Shown here: positions 44,629 to 54,264 of the stretch, one piece after another
Layout of the letters: each line of letters starts with the position of its first letter
Position numbering within the stretch: the stretch's first letter is position 1
NCBI GenBank assembly: GCA_009772935.1
Contig: WOUR01000001.1
Coordinates: forward strand, 62,001-126,000
Length of the DNA stretch: 64,000 nucleotides
Reading direction: 5' to 3'
Source of the DNA: Rhodospirillaceae bacterium
GTDB taxonomy: Bacteria; Pseudomonadota; Alphaproteobacteria; Reyranellales; Reyranellaceae
Made by a program: the position numbers and the translations under genes
The notes under the pieces: model-generated
Database searches by the model: none
Told to the model about the DNA's origin: nothing
Seen by the model: the letters and a program-made list of their open reading frames with translations, nothing else

Positions 44629-44970
44629 CAGTCGTCTGTCGCTGCCCGCGCTGTGCGGCAGCTCTCCCCGCCGGCGACCATACCAGCAGCGGCGGTCCGC
44701 CACAGAGTCCCTTGTCGCCGCAACCCAGCGCCCTCGATGTCGGCCTCGCGATCATGGCAGCACGGCGCTACCCCGACAAACCGCAAGGAACCGCCTCCTC
44801 ACCCTCACCCGCTTTCATGGCCTCGAAGATGTTGCTGCTTCCGCCGTTGTGGTTCCCGCCATTGCTGTTGCTGCCGTTACCGGCTTCACGTCGCCGCCGG
44901 CCTGCAGGCGGCTGATCAATCCGGTCGAGTGTCCCGCCTCCGGTTCGCTCGATACGAGCAGGTGCATTCT
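44629..44970. other. non-coding region between the autotransporter and the ilvE remnant
   Basis: About 340 bases with no convincing gene. The left part must hold the autotransporter promoter. The right part has codon-like texture on the + strand but no start, signal or recognisable domain, and could be further decayed sequence of the duplicated aminotransferase gene. Confidence 0.5.
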
Positions 44971-45070
44971 GTCAGCCACTACGAGGTCCCCGACCTGCCG
45001 CCCGGCCCGATCACCGCCCGAGCCCACGACCACTACATGGCTGCGCCTGCACCCAGCGGGTGATCTGAGG
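44971..45070 (+). pseudogene. degenerate copy of the ilvE 3' end
   Basis: One hundred bases that align with 40429-40529 at roughly 84 percent identity with one missing base, counted by eye. Translated in frame it reads SVSHYEVPDLPPGPITARAH, against PVSRYEDRDLQPGPIAARAH in the intact gene. The single-base loss then changes the last residues, and the copy still ends at the same TGATCTGAGG sequence. It has no 5' part. It marks the right border of the segment carrying the autotransporter and lies about 50 bases before the histidine kinase start. Confidence 0.88.
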
Positions 45071-45123
45071 GGCACCGGCGCGGCCGTACTTGCGGGCCGG
45101 GCGCGATTCGATACTGTCCGGCC

Positions 45124-48114
45124 ATGACCTCATCCGAGCGCGACACGGGATTTCTTGCCGGGGGCGGCGAGATGGGCGCGCTCATGCGGGCGCATGACTG
45201 GAAGGCCACCCCTCTCGGCGACCCATCTGGATGGCCGCAGTCGCTGCGGACCGCGGTCCGGCTGCTACTGAACTGCGGCCATCCGATGTACATCTGGTGG
45301 GGTCCGGACCTCGTCAGCTTCTACAACGACGCCTATCGGCGTTCGATCGGCCCGGAACGCCACCCCTCCTCCCTCGGCCAGCCGGGCCGGGCGGTGTGGG
45401 AGGAAATCTGGCCGATCATCGGTCCACAGATCGAGCAGGTAATGTCGGGTCGCGGCGCTACGTGGCACGAGAACCACTTGGTTCCGATTACACGCAACGG
45501 CCGCCGCGAGGACGTCTACTGGACCTACAGCTACAGTCCGATCGACGATGCCGATGCCCCGCATGGCGTGGGCGGCGTGCTGGTGGTCTGCAGCGAAACC
45601 ACCGAGAAGGTACTCACAGAGCAGAGGCTCATCGCCGAGATCGAGCGCCAGCGCCGCATGTTCCAGAAGGCTCCCGGCTTCATCGCCGTCCTGAGCGGCC
45701 CCGACCATGTCTACGAGTACGTGAACGAAGCTTACCTCGCCATCGCCGGCGAGCGCGACTTCATCGGCCGCAGCGTGCGCGAAGCGCTGCCGGAGCTCGA
45801 AGGCCAGGGCTTCTACGAGCTTCTCGACAGGGTGTACCGAACGGGCGAGCGCTTCATCGCGCGGGCCATGCCGGTTCGCCTGAGCAACGATGTCAGCACG
45901 CGCTTCATCGACTTCCTCTACGAGCCGATGCGCGACGAGGCCGGCGAGATCTACGGCATCTTCGTGGGCGGCCACGACATCACCGCGCACAAGGAGGCCG
46001 AGCGGCAGTCGTTGCTGAATGAGGAATCGCTCCGGCTGACCACCGAGGCAGCTGAGATCGGCATCTGGGACGTCGATTTCACCACCGACACGATGGCGTG
46101 GTCGCCACGCACCAAAGCCATGTTCGGCTTCTCGCCCGACGCCGCCTGCACACTCGACGACTTCTACAAGGGCCTTCATCCCGAGGATCGCGACACCACC
46201 ACCCGGGCCTTCGGCGCCGCGCTCGATCCCGCCGTCCGCGCGACCTACGACGTACAGTACCGCACGATCGGCCACGACGACGGCGTGGTGCGCTGGATCG
46301 CGGCAAAGGGCAGAGGCCTATTCGACGCAGAGGGCAAATGCTACCGAGCCGTCGGCACTGCCATCGACATCAGTGCGCGCAAGCTCGCCGAAGCGCGCCA
46401 CGCCTTCATGCTCGAACTGAGCGACGCGCTGCGCGGCAGCGATACCGACAGGGCACTGAACGAAGCCTGTGCCCTGATGGGTCGCTTCTTCGGCGTCAGC
46501 CGCGTGGGTTACGGACATCTCGATCCCGTCGAGGATGTGTTCGATTATTCGGTCTGCTGGACCGACGGGCGCGCCCAGCCGCTGCTCGGTCGCATCCCCG
46601 CCCGTGCCTTCGGTGTAAAGATCGTGGCCAGGCTCGGTGCCGGCGAGACCGTCGTGGTGAACGATCTGCAGACGGATTCGCTGAGCGACGAGGCGGAAAC
46701 GCGTGCCACGGCCCGGGCGGTCGATACGCGCTCCATCCTCGTCGTGCCCTTCGTGCGCGCCGGGCGCCTGCGTACGATCGTCTATCTCAACGATCGGCCG
46801 GTACGTCAGTGGCAACCCGACGAGGTCGCCTTCATGGAGGAGGTCGCCGAGCGAACCCGCCAGGTGATCGAGCGCGGTGAGGCGGAAGCTGCGTTGCGCA
46901 CTCTCAACGCTACCCTCGAAGCGCGAGTCGAGGCGCGGACTGCCGAACTCCGGGCGACGGAAGACGCTCTTCGCCAAGCCCAGAAAATGGAGGCGATCGG
47001 CCAGCTCACCGGCGGCATCGCGCACGACTTCAACAACCTACTGCAGGGCATCACGGGCAGCCTCGACCTGGTACAACGGCTGATCGGTCAGGGACGGCTG
47101 GGTGACCTCGGCCGCTTCATCACCGGCGCCATGGCCTCGGCCAACCGGGCCGCCGCCCTCACCCATCGGCTGCTGGCGTTCGCGCGCCGCCAGCCGCTCG
47201 ACCCGCGCCCCGTACAGGTCAATCCTCTGGTGGGCTCAATGGAGGAACTGCTGCGGCGAACCCTCAGCGAGAGGATCGACCTGGAAATAAAGCTAGCCGA
47301 CGGACTCTGGCTGACGCGCTGCGACGCCAACCAGCTGGAATCGGCGATCCTCAATCTCGCCATCAACGCGCGTGATGCCATGCCGGAGGGCGGCCATCTC
47401 GTCATTGCGACGGACAACAAGCGGGTCGACCAAGCCACGGCCGCCTCGCACATCGACAGGTCGGCTGGCGACTATGTTTGCATCTCGGTTGCCGACAGCG
47501 GCACCGGCATGGATGCCGAGACGATTGCCCGTGCCTTCGAACCCTTCTTTACGACCAAGCCGCTGGGCCAGGGGACCGGCCTCGGCCTGTCCATGATCTA
47601 TGGGTTTGCGCGGCAGTCGGAAGGCTATGTCGAAATCGAAAGCTCTCCCGGCCGCGGCACGACGGTTCGTCTCTGCCTGCCCCGCTTCGAGGGAAAAGCC
47701 GACGGCGCAGCCGCTGCGGCCGTCGACGAGGCCGTCCCGGCCGAAACCGGGGAGACCGTGCTGGTGATCGAGGACGAGCCGGTGGTCCGCGGACTGGTCG
47801 TCGAAGTCCTGGCCGATCTAGGTTACAGCGTGGCCGAGGCAGTCGACGGACCCCAGGGGTTGAAGATCGTGCAATCGGCGCAACGCATCGATCTCCTGAT
47901 CACCGATGTCGGCCTGCCCGGCCTGAACGGCCGGCAGGTCGCCGACGCCGCCCGCGTACTGCGACCAGACTTGAAGGTGCTGTTCATGACGGGCTATGCC
48001 GAGAATGCCGCGCTTGCCGCCGGCTCGCTCGACGCCCGAATGGCGGTCATCACCAAGCCGTTTGTCATGGAAATGCTGGCCACACGGGTACGCGAAATCA
48101 TAGAAGCCAGGTAG
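45124..48114 (+). CDS. soluble PAS/GAF hybrid sensor histidine kinase
   Basis: A 996-residue cytosolic sensor kinase without membrane segments. Domains in order: PAS-like (about 20-170, [20 protein letters not shown]), PAS (about 180-295), a third PAS with PAC motif (about 300-425, [19 protein letters not shown]), GAF (about 430-585), a helical linker ([20 protein letters not shown]) and HisKA with the phospho-histidine in [13 protein letters not shown] (about 633). These are followed by HATPase with N-box [14 protein letters not shown] and VADSGTGMD, and a C-terminal receiver with the phospho-aspartate in [14 protein letters not shown] (about 927). The HDFNN form with a fused receiver is common in alphaproteobacteria. 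No output regulator gene is adjacent, so the partner is elsewhere. It starts just after the ilvE remnant. Confidence 0.92.
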   Translation: MTSSERDTGFLAGGGEMGALMRAHDWKATPLGDPSGWPQSLRTAVRLLLNCGHPMYIWWGPDLVSFYNDAYRRSIGPERHPSSLGQPGRAVWEEIWPIIGPQIEQVMSGRGATWHENHLVPITRNGRREDVYWTYSYSPIDDADAPHGVGGVLVVCSETTEKVLTEQRLIAEIERQRRMFQKAPGFIAVLSGPDHVYEYVNEAYLAIAGERDFIGRSVREALPELEGQGFYELLDRVYRTGERFIARAMPVRLSNDVSTRFIDFLYEPMRDEAGEIYGIFVGGHDITAHKEAERQSLLNEESLRLTTEAAEIGIWDVDFTTDTMAWSPRTKAMFGFSPDAACTLDDFYKGLHPEDRDTTTRAFGAALDPAVRATYDVQYRTIGHDDGVVRWIAAKGRGLFDAEGKCYRAVGTAIDISARKLAEARHAFMLELSDALRGSDTDRALNEACALMGRFFGVSRVGYGHLDPVEDVFDYSVCWTDGRAQPLLGRIPARAFGVKIVARLGAGETVVVNDLQTDSLSDEAETRATARAVDTRSILVVPFVRAGRLRTIVYLNDRPVRQWQPDEVAFMEEVAERTRQVIERGEAEAALRTLNATLEARVEARTAELRATEDALRQAQKMEAIGQLTGGIAHDFNNLLQGITGSLDLVQRLIGQGRLGDLGRFITGAMASANRAAALTHRLLAFARRQPLDPRPVQVNPLVGSMEELLRRTLSERIDLEIKLADGLWLTRCDANQLESAILNLAINARDAMPEGGHLVIATDNKRVDQATAASHIDRSAGDYVCISVADSGTGMDAETIARAFEPFFTTKPLGQGTGLGLSMIYGFARQSEGYVEIESSPGRGTTVRLCLPRFEGKADGAAAAAVDEAVPAETGETVLVIEDEPVVRGLVVEVLADLGYSVAEAVDGPQGLKIVQSAQRIDLLITDVGLPGLNGRQVADAARVLRPDLKVLFMTGYAENAALAAGSLDARMAVITKPFVMEMLATRVREIIEAR

Positions 48115-48148
48115 CCGTAGGGCGGCCGAAGCAGGCAGTTCGCTTCCA

Positions 48149-49993
48149 ATGAACAGAATGGATCCATCGTCGATGTCCTCCACAGAGCTTCCCCTTGCGC
48201 GATTCCTGGCGCACTGCCACGCGGACTTCTCGAAGGACGATAGCGGAGAGGTCGCCTCCTACATTCCCGAGCTGGCACTCGCCGATCCGCACCATTTCGG
48301 TATTGCGGCCACGACGGTCGACGGGTTCGTCTACGAAGTGGGCGACAGTACCGTCGAGTTCACCATCCAGTCGATTTCAAAGGCTTTCGCATTCGCTCTC
48401 GCCCTTGATGAACTCGGCGCCGAAAGGGTCGAAGCCGTCGTGGGCGTCGAGCCCAGCGGCGATGCCTTCAACTCCATCCGCCTGGGTGCGGACAACCGGC
48501 CCTTCAACCCGATGGTCAACGCGGGCGCGATCGCCTGCATCGGCTTGATCTGCGAAAGCGACGCGGACGGCGCCTTCGAGCGCGTGCGAACCACGCTCGG
48601 CCGATTTGCCGGACGCCGGCTCGAGGTGGACGAACCCACGTTCCGCTCCGAGCGCGAAAGCGGCGACCGCAACCGCGCGATCGCCTATCTGCTGCGGAAT
48701 CACGGCGTCCTGCAGGGTGACGTAGACAAGGTACTCGACGTCTATTTCCGCCAATGCTCGCTTCGCGTCTCCGCGCGTGACCTGTCCGTCATGGCGGCGA
48801 CGCTCGCGAACAAAGGTCGCAATCCGCTGACCGGCGAGCAGGTCGCATCGTCCTATGCGGTCGCCCGAACGCTCTCGGTCATGACCAGCTCGGGCATGTA
48901 CGATTCGGCCGGCAGCTGGGTCTATCGAGTCGGCATTCCCGCCAAGAGCGGGGTGGGTGGAGGAATCGTTGCCGCCCTTCCCTCGCAGCTCGGCCTCGGC
49001 ACCTACTCGCCGCGCATCGACGACCAGGGGAACAGCGTCCGTGGCCTGCGCACCTGCGAGGCGCTGTCCACGCATTTCGGCCTGCATATGCTCAACAGGG
49101 TCGGCGACGTGCAGACCTGCATCGCCGCCGGCTACGACGTCGGCAGCGTCTCGTCGCGCCGCACCCGCCCGGCGCGCGAGCAGGCCATCCTTGAGGCGCA
49201 TCACGCGGAGTGCGCCATCCTCGAACTCACCGGCGCGCTGAGCTTCGCCAACATGGAGTACATATCGCGGCGGGTCAGGAACCTTCGCCGGGATCTCAAG
49301 CATCTCATCCTCGACTTCCGGCGCGTGCCCTCCGTCAGCGACGCGGCGCTGCAATTGCTTGCCGACATTTTCGACGATCTCACACACAGCCGCATCGAGA
49401 TGGTATTCAGCGGAATCCCCAAAGGAACGCCCGCAGAACAGTCGCTTCGGAGCTGGCTGGCCGATCGCCCGGGCGTGCGCAGCATCGGGCTGCTGGACGA
49501 AGCCATCGAATGGGCCGAGGACCGCATAATCCAGAGCCAGGATGGAGATCTTTATCGCGGCAAGCCGGTCGATATTGCCGAGCAGGAATTGCTCGCTGGG
49601 CTCGATACGGAAGAAATGGCCGCCCTCACCGGCTCGATGGCCGCGCGCGAGTACCGAATTGGTGATCGCCTGATTTCCGCCGGAGACCCGGCATCATCCG
49701 TGATGTTCGTCTCGAGCGGCGTCGTCAGCGTCCGCCTCCACAGCGGCGTCCGGCTTGCCACCCTGTGTGCTGGCATGGCCGTGGGCGAGATGGCACTGCT
49801 CGAGACAAGCCGGTCGGCCGATGTCTGGGCGGACACCCATGTCGCCTGCCTTGAACTGTCCCTCGACGCCTTCAGGGGCTTCCGCGACCGCTATCCGCAT
49901 GCCGGCGAGAAGATCATGGCCAACCTCGCCCGCCTGCTTGCGAAGCGCCTGATCGTCGCCAATCACAAGATCGAGGTGCTGGCGTCCTATTGA
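48149..49993 (+). CDS. glsA: glutaminase fused to STAS and cyclic-nucleotide-binding domains
   Basis: A 614-residue three-part protein. Residues 1 to about 330 form a serine-dependent beta-lactamase-like glutaminase (glutamine to glutamate plus ammonia): the S-x-x-K site is in TIQSISKAFAFAL (about 75-78), with NPMVNAGAIA and AKSGVGGGIVAALP as substrate-pocket motifs. About 350-460 is a STAS-type domain (ILELTGALSFANMEYISRR; LILDFRRVPSVSDAALQLL). About 490-610 is a cNMP-binding domain (EYRIGDRLISAGDPASSVM; GMAVGEMALLETSRSADVWA). The arrangement suggests allosteric control by cAMP or cGMP. Two adenylate cyclases occur in the same window. ATGs at 48149, 48158 and 48173 are all possible starts. 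The 3' end overlaps the convergent gene by seven bases. Confidence 0.88.
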   Translation: MNRMDPSSMSSTELPLARFLAHCHADFSKDDSGEVASYIPELALADPHHFGIAATTVDGFVYEVGDSTVEFTIQSISKAFAFALALDELGAERVEAVVGVEPSGDAFNSIRLGADNRPFNPMVNAGAIACIGLICESDADGAFERVRTTLGRFAGRRLEVDEPTFRSERESGDRNRAIAYLLRNHGVLQGDVDKVLDVYFRQCSLRVSARDLSVMAATLANKGRNPLTGEQVASSYAVARTLSVMTSSGMYDSAGSWVYRVGIPAKSGVGGGIVAALPSQLGLGTYSPRIDDQGNSVRGLRTCEALSTHFGLHMLNRVGDVQTCIAAGYDVGSVSSRRTRPAREQAILEAHHAECAILELTGALSFANMEYISRRVRNLRRDLKHLILDFRRVPSVSDAALQLLADIFDDLTHSRIEMVFSGIPKGTPAEQSLRSWLADRPGVRSIGLLDEAIEWAEDRIIQSQDGDLYRGKPVDIAEQELLAGLDTEEMAALTGSMAAREYRIGDRLISAGDPASSVMFVSSGVVSVRLHSGVRLATLCAGMAVGEMALLETSRSADVWADTHVACLELSLDAFRGFRDRYPHAGEKIMANLARLLAKRLIVANHKIEVLASY

Positions 49994-50490
49994 GGCGCGA
50001 GCGCCGCCGCTTCGGCCCGGATTCGAATCCACATGACCGCACCATTGAGCAGCGTAAAGACGAGTCCGTACCACGCCACCCCGAAGACCAGCGGCAGGAC
50101 GAGGAGTTCACCGGCGACCACCCAGTAATTGGGATGGGACAGGAATCGGTAGGGGCCGCGCCGCACCAACGGCGCCGCCCGCACCACGATGATTCGCGTC
50201 GTCCAGCGGCCGCCCAGCGAGGTGATCACCCAGAGGCGGCCCAGTTGCAGGACGACGAAGGCCGCGAGCCAGAGCAGGTCGATGTCCTGCCCCGCCGGCG
50301 CGCGATACACCGCGAGATACCAGAGGCCGACCAGCCAGAAGGCATGCAGCGCCACGATCAGCGGATAGTGCGCCGCGCCCACCTCGTAGCCGCCCTGCGC
50401 CAGCAACCGACGGGTATTGCGCCGGGCCAGGACCAGTTCGCCCAGACGCTGGGCCGTCACGAGACCGAGGATCAGCGCTGCCCAGCCCAT
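49987..50490 (-). CDS. ICMT-family methyltransferase paired with the type III PKS (BpsB/SrsB-like)
   Basis: A 167-residue membrane protein with about five helices and the isoprenylcysteine-carboxyl-methyltransferase signature near the C-terminus: LVRRGPYRFLSHPNYWVVAG, with the R/H-x-x-Y and HPNY residues that bind SAM. The N-terminal QRLGELVLARRNTRRLL and AAHYPLIVALHAFWLVGLW are characteristic of the YpbQ/BpsB group, which O-methylates alkylpyrones or alkylresorcinols made by the neighbouring type III PKS. The ATG at 50490 lies ten bases after the PKS stop; a GTG at 50511 or 50529, overlapping the PKS, is also possible. PKS and methyltransferase thus form a two-gene operon. Confidence 0.85.
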   Translation of the reverse strand: MGWAALILGLVTAQRLGELVLARRNTRRLLAQGGYEVGAAHYPLIVALHAFWLVGLWYLAVYRAPAGQDIDLLWLAAFVVLQLGRLWVITSLGGRWTTRIIVVRAAPLVRRGPYRFLSHPNYWVVAGELLVLPLVFGVAWYGLVFTLLNGAVMWIRIRAEAAALAPQ

Positions 50491-50500
50491 CTCGGCGATC

Positions 50501-51559
50501 TCAGGCGGCACGGGCCAGCGACAGCGCACTGCAGGTGAAGCCCGGCCCCAGGGCCGTCAGCACCGTGCGCTGCGGCAGTCCCGCCTCCATGAGCCTTTCG
50601 AGCACGAACAGCACCGTCGGCGCTGACATGTTTCCGTACTGGCGAAGCACTTCCCGCTCATGGTCGAGCGTGCCTTGCGCGAGACGCAGCGTCGCTTCGA
50701 GGGCGGTGATCACCTTGGCGCCACCGGGATGACAGGCGAAGCGACCAACCGAGGCGCGTGCCACGCCGATTCGTGACAGGATGTTCTCCACTGCCCTGCC
50801 AACCTCCTGCTCCGCAAAGGGCGGAATGGACCGGTCGAAGATGACACCTAGCCCCGTCGGATCGACCTTCCAGCCCATGATGTCGAGCGTGTCGGACCAG
50901 AGATGCTCGCCCGCACCTTCGATCCGGGCGAGTCCCTCCTCGCCCGGACCCGCACGCACGACACAGGCCGCCGCGCCGTCGCCGAACAGGGCCGTCGCCA
51001 CCATGTTTGCGGGCGTGAGCTGGTCCATGCGGAAAGCAGCGGTACATATCTCGATGGCGACCAGCAGCACGGTTGCGCCAGGCCGCGCCGCCGCCAGCCG
51101 GCTGGCGATCGCCAGGCCCGAAACGCCGCCGGCGCAGCCCAGGCCGAACACCGGCACCCGCTCGACATCGGCTCGAAAGCCCATGCGCCCGGCGACCCGC
51201 GCTTCGAGGCTGGGCGTCGCGACGCCGGTCGAGGAGATGGTGACGATCGAGTCGACATCGGAGCCAGCACAGCCCGCGGCCGCGAGTGCGCGCGTCGCGG
51301 CATCGACGAACAGTTCCTGCGCGCCCTCCAGGTAGGCGGCATTGCGCTCGGGCCATCCCAGCGAAGCGAAGTACCAATCGAGCGGTTTCACCGTGAATCG
51401 CGACTCGATGCCGGAAGTGGTGAAGACCGGCACCATCCGTTCGAAGGCGGCATAGCGATGGGCGAAGATGCCGCGCGCCGCTTCCGCCGCCTCGGTCTGC
51501 AGGAGACGGTGCGGCGGCAGGGCATGGACAACGGACAGCAAGGCGCTCGGATAGGGCAT
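50501..51559 (-). CDS. type III polyketide synthase (alkylpyrone/alkylresorcinol type)
   Basis: A 352-residue homodimeric ketosynthase. The catalytic triad is present: cysteine in VFGLGCAGGVSGLA (about 140), histidine in FACHPGGAKVI (about 275) and asparagine in RQYGNMSAPTVLF (about 309). The C-terminal LTALGPGFTCSAL is the conserved G-P-G-F signature. It would extend a fatty acyl-CoA with malonyl-CoA to give alkylpyrones or resorcinols, membrane-active phenolic lipids. The ATG at 51559 fits the family N-terminus (PYPSALLSVVHALPPHRL). Immediately downstream is the ICMT-type methyltransferase; this pair mirrors BpsA-BpsB in Bacillus and SrsA-SrsB in Streptomyces. Confidence 0.93.
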   Translation of the reverse strand: MPYPSALLSVVHALPPHRLLQTEAAEAARGIFAHRYAAFERMVPVFTTSGIESRFTVKPLDWYFASLGWPERNAAYLEGAQELFVDAATRALAAAGCAGSDVDSIVTISSTGVATPSLEARVAGRMGFRADVERVPVFGLGCAGGVSGLAIASRLAAARPGATVLLVAIEICTAAFRMDQLTPANMVATALFGDGAAACVVRAGPGEEGLARIEGAGEHLWSDTLDIMGWKVDPTGLGVIFDRSIPPFAEQEVGRAVENILSRIGVARASVGRFACHPGGAKVITALEATLRLAQGTLDHEREVLRQYGNMSAPTVLFVLERLMEAGLPQRTVLTALGPGFTCSALSLARAA

Positions 51560-51780
51560 GACGTGATCCTTCCGTCGCCATAACCAACCCTCTTCTCCGA
51601 AGGTGCAAGTCACGTTTTTCTGACGCACACAGGAAGCGGCCACCGGCCGTACCCGCAGAATTGCTGCAAATGGAGTTGCCGGACAGATCTTTCGTCGGCA
51701 TAACCCGGCCGTCTGTTCGGAGGCTGACCATGCCCGCGCCGGAGCCGATCATCCTGCGCGATGAGAGGGGGAGACACTTG

Positions 51781-52416
51781 ATGCAAGCGAACCGCCGTTC
51801 GACTCTGAAGCTGCTTGGAGGCGCTGCGCTGTCGGCCGCCACGCTGCCCGTCCTGCCGTTCTCCGCAATGGCACAGGAAGACCTCTACATCTCGTCCGCG
51901 TACCAGAACTTCAAGCGCGGCACGATCCACAGCATCGACGAGAAGACGCGCGGCTTCGTCATCGTCTGGCAGGACCTCGGCCGTGTGAAGATGAAGGCGG
52001 CCGACCTCGTCACCAACTACGGCGCACTGCGTGTCGGCCAGATCGTCGACGTGCAGTGGTACGACTATGTCGACTTCCTGATCGCTCCGACCACGCCCGC
52101 CGTGACGGCCCGCGCGAAGGCGATGATGACCCAGGGCGCCCGCATCGAGGGCATCCCCGGCGCACGGGAACGCATCCGCCTGTGGTCGATGGCCGGCATG
52201 TGCACCAAGGTCGACCTCGCGACCAACACCGTGTTCCTGATCAACGCCTCGGGCGGCGAGTCCGACAAGCCCTCGCCGGACAGCGGCGAGGTCATCCAGA
52301 TGCCGCAGGTCGTCACGGAAGCAGGCAAGACCGCGCTGAAGTCGATCAAGCCGGGCACGCTGATCACCACCGTGTACAGCGTGCAGACCGCGCTGAAGGT
52401 CACCATCATTCGCTGA
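51781..52416 (+). CDS. exported protein with twin-arginine-like signal
   Basis: A 211-residue protein of unknown function. The N-terminus NRRSTLKLLGGAALSAATLP resembles a Tat signal (R-R-x-x-L-K), followed by cleavage after SAMA. The mature part is beta-rich and reads like two small beta-barrel modules (FKRGTIHSIDEKTRGFVIVW; LRVGQIVDVQWYDYVDFLI), reminiscent of repeated OB-like or DUF1344-type folds. A single cysteine lies in GMCTKVD. A GGGGAG ribosome-binding site precedes the ATG at 51781, and a strong terminator follows the stop. It stands alone, divergent from the PKS operon. Confidence 0.7.
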   Translation: MQANRRSTLKLLGGAALSAATLPVLPFSAMAQEDLYISSAYQNFKRGTIHSIDEKTRGFVIVWQDLGRVKMKAADLVTNYGALRVGQIVDVQWYDYVDFLIAPTTPAVTARAKAMMTQGARIEGIPGARERIRLWSMAGMCTKVDLATNTVFLINASGGESDKPSPDSGEVIQMPQVVTEAGKTALKSIKPGTLITTVYSVQTALKVTIIR

Positions 52417-52441
52417 ACATTTCTGCATATTTCGGCAACGA

Positions 52442-52469
52442 CGCCGGGTCCGAAAGGGCCCGGCGTTTT
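52442..52469 (+). terminator. rho-independent terminator of the Tat-type protein gene
   Basis: Stem CGCCGGGTCC / GGGCCCGGCG (ten pairs, one G-U) with a GAAA loop, followed by TTTT. It begins 26 bases after the stop at 52416. Confidence 0.88.
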
Positions 52470-52537
52470 CGTGCCGGCGTTTCCTTGCCGCGGCCGGAGT
52501 GCTAGCAATCGAGAAGCAACTCTTGCGGGAGGACGCC

Positions 52538-54260
52538 ATGGCCACCTCATACGATCTGATCGTGCGCAATGGATCGGTGATCGACGGGACCGGGGCCGAG
52601 CCACGCGATGCGGATGTCGCAATCCAGAACGGCAGGATTGCCGCCGTGGGCCGCATCGTCGCCAGCGGCCATGAAGAGATCGATGTCAGGGGCCTCGCGG
52701 TGACACCGGGCTTCGTCGACATCCACACCCACTATGACGGCCAGGTCACGTGGGACGACCGGTTCTCACCTTCGTCGGGTCATGGCGTGACGACCGTACT
52801 GATGGGCAACTGCGGCGTCGGGTTCGCGCCTTGCCGGCCTGAGGATCGCGACACGCTGATGAACGTGATGGAGGGCGTCGAGGACATTCCCGAACTCGTG
52901 ATGCGCGAAGGCGTGCCCTGGAACTGGCAGAGTTTTCCCGACTATCTCGACGCCCTGTCGAAGCGCCAGTGTGATATCGACTTCGCCACCCAGGTGCCGC
53001 ATGCGCCGCTGCGCGTCTTCGTGATGGGGAAGCGCGGTGTCGATCGCGAGCCGGCAAACGCGCCCGACATGGCGGAGATGGCGACGCTCGTTCAGGAAGG
53101 TCTGGACGCCGGAGCGCTGGGCTTTTCGACCTCACGTTCACTCTTTCATCGTACGCCCGACGGCACCCTGACGCCGACCATCACCGCCGGGGAGGAAGAG
53201 CTGGCAGCGATCGCGCGCGGCATGCGCCGCGCTGGCAAGGGCGTGTTCCAGCTCCTCGACGATTTCGCGGACACCACGGCCGAGGGGGCGACCGAGTTCG
53301 CGATGCTGCGCCGGCTCGTCGAGCTTTCGGGGCGGCCGCTCTCCTTCACCCTGCTCGACCTCTCGCTCTATCCCGGACGTTGGCAGACGCTGCTGCGCGA
53401 GATCGAACGCGCTCATCGCGACGGGCTGCCGATCCGCGGCCAGGTCGCGGCACGGCCGGTCGCCGTGCTCCTACGGCCTGGAACTGTCGTATCATCCTTT
53501 TTCGACCTGCCCGAGCTATCGCAACGTCGAGGGCCTCCCGCTCGACGCGAAGCTCGCCCGGCTCCGCGATCCGGCGATGAAGGCAAAGCTGCTCGCCGAG
53601 CAGCCGACCTATCGCAATCCGCAGATGCTGGCCTTCATGCGCAGCGTCTCCAACATGTTCGTGCTGGGGGATCCGCCGGACTACACGCCGCCGGCCGACC
53701 AACGTCTCGACGCGCGCGCGGCCAAGCTCGGCATACCCGCGCTCGAACTCGCCTACGATCTGCTGGTGAGCGGCGACGGGCGCACGATCCTGTTCCATCC
53801 CGGCGCGAACTATACCGACTGCTCCGACGCCAATATGGCCAGCATGCTGCTCCACGAGCATACGGTTATGGCGCTGGGGGATGGCGGCGCGCACTACGGG
53901 CTGATCTGCGACGCGAGCTATACGACGCACGCCCTCACCTACTGGACGCGTGACCGCAAGGGCGAGCGCTGGCCCCTGCCCTGGGCGATCCGTCAGCTGA
54001 CCGACGTGCCCGCCCGCACCGTGGGCCTCGGTGATCGCGGACGGCTGCAGGCAGGCTACAAGGCCGACCTCAACGTGATCGACCTCGACCGTCTCAAGGT
54101 CTCGGCGCCACGTCCGGTGAACAACCTGCCAGGCGGCGGCCGCCGGCTCGAACAGAAGGCCCAAGGCTATGTCGCCACGATCGTCAGCGGTGAGGTGACC
54201 TATCGCGAGGGCGACTTCACCGGCGCCCGCCCCGGCCGGCTCGTTCGCGGCGCGCGCTGA
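52538..54260 (+). pseudogene. N-acyl-D-amino-acid deacylase family amidohydrolase, frameshifted
   Basis: Two adjacent frames together encode a 573-residue metal-dependent amidohydrolase. The first frame (from ATG 52538, GGAGG ribosome-binding site) runs through SYDLIVRNGSVIDGTGAEP, the metal motif DIHTHYDGQVTWD and GQVAARPVAVL. The second continues YGLELSYHPFSTCPSYRNVE, MALGDGGAHYGLICD and LNVIDLDRLKVSAPRP to the stop at 54260. They join if one C near 53470-53471 is removed, so a single-base insertion breaks the gene. Upstream and downstream parts are well preserved, which points to a recent mutation or a sequencing error. Family members hydrolyse N-acyl-D-amino acids or related amides. Confidence 0.87.
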
Positions 54261-54264
54261 GGCG

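Noticed and set aside
44605..45063. A 152-codon + strand frame between the autotransporter and the histidine kinase.
   Set aside because: Only its end has meaning, as the decayed ilvE tail; the rest has no start signal or domain, so it is treated as a remnant and not as a gene.
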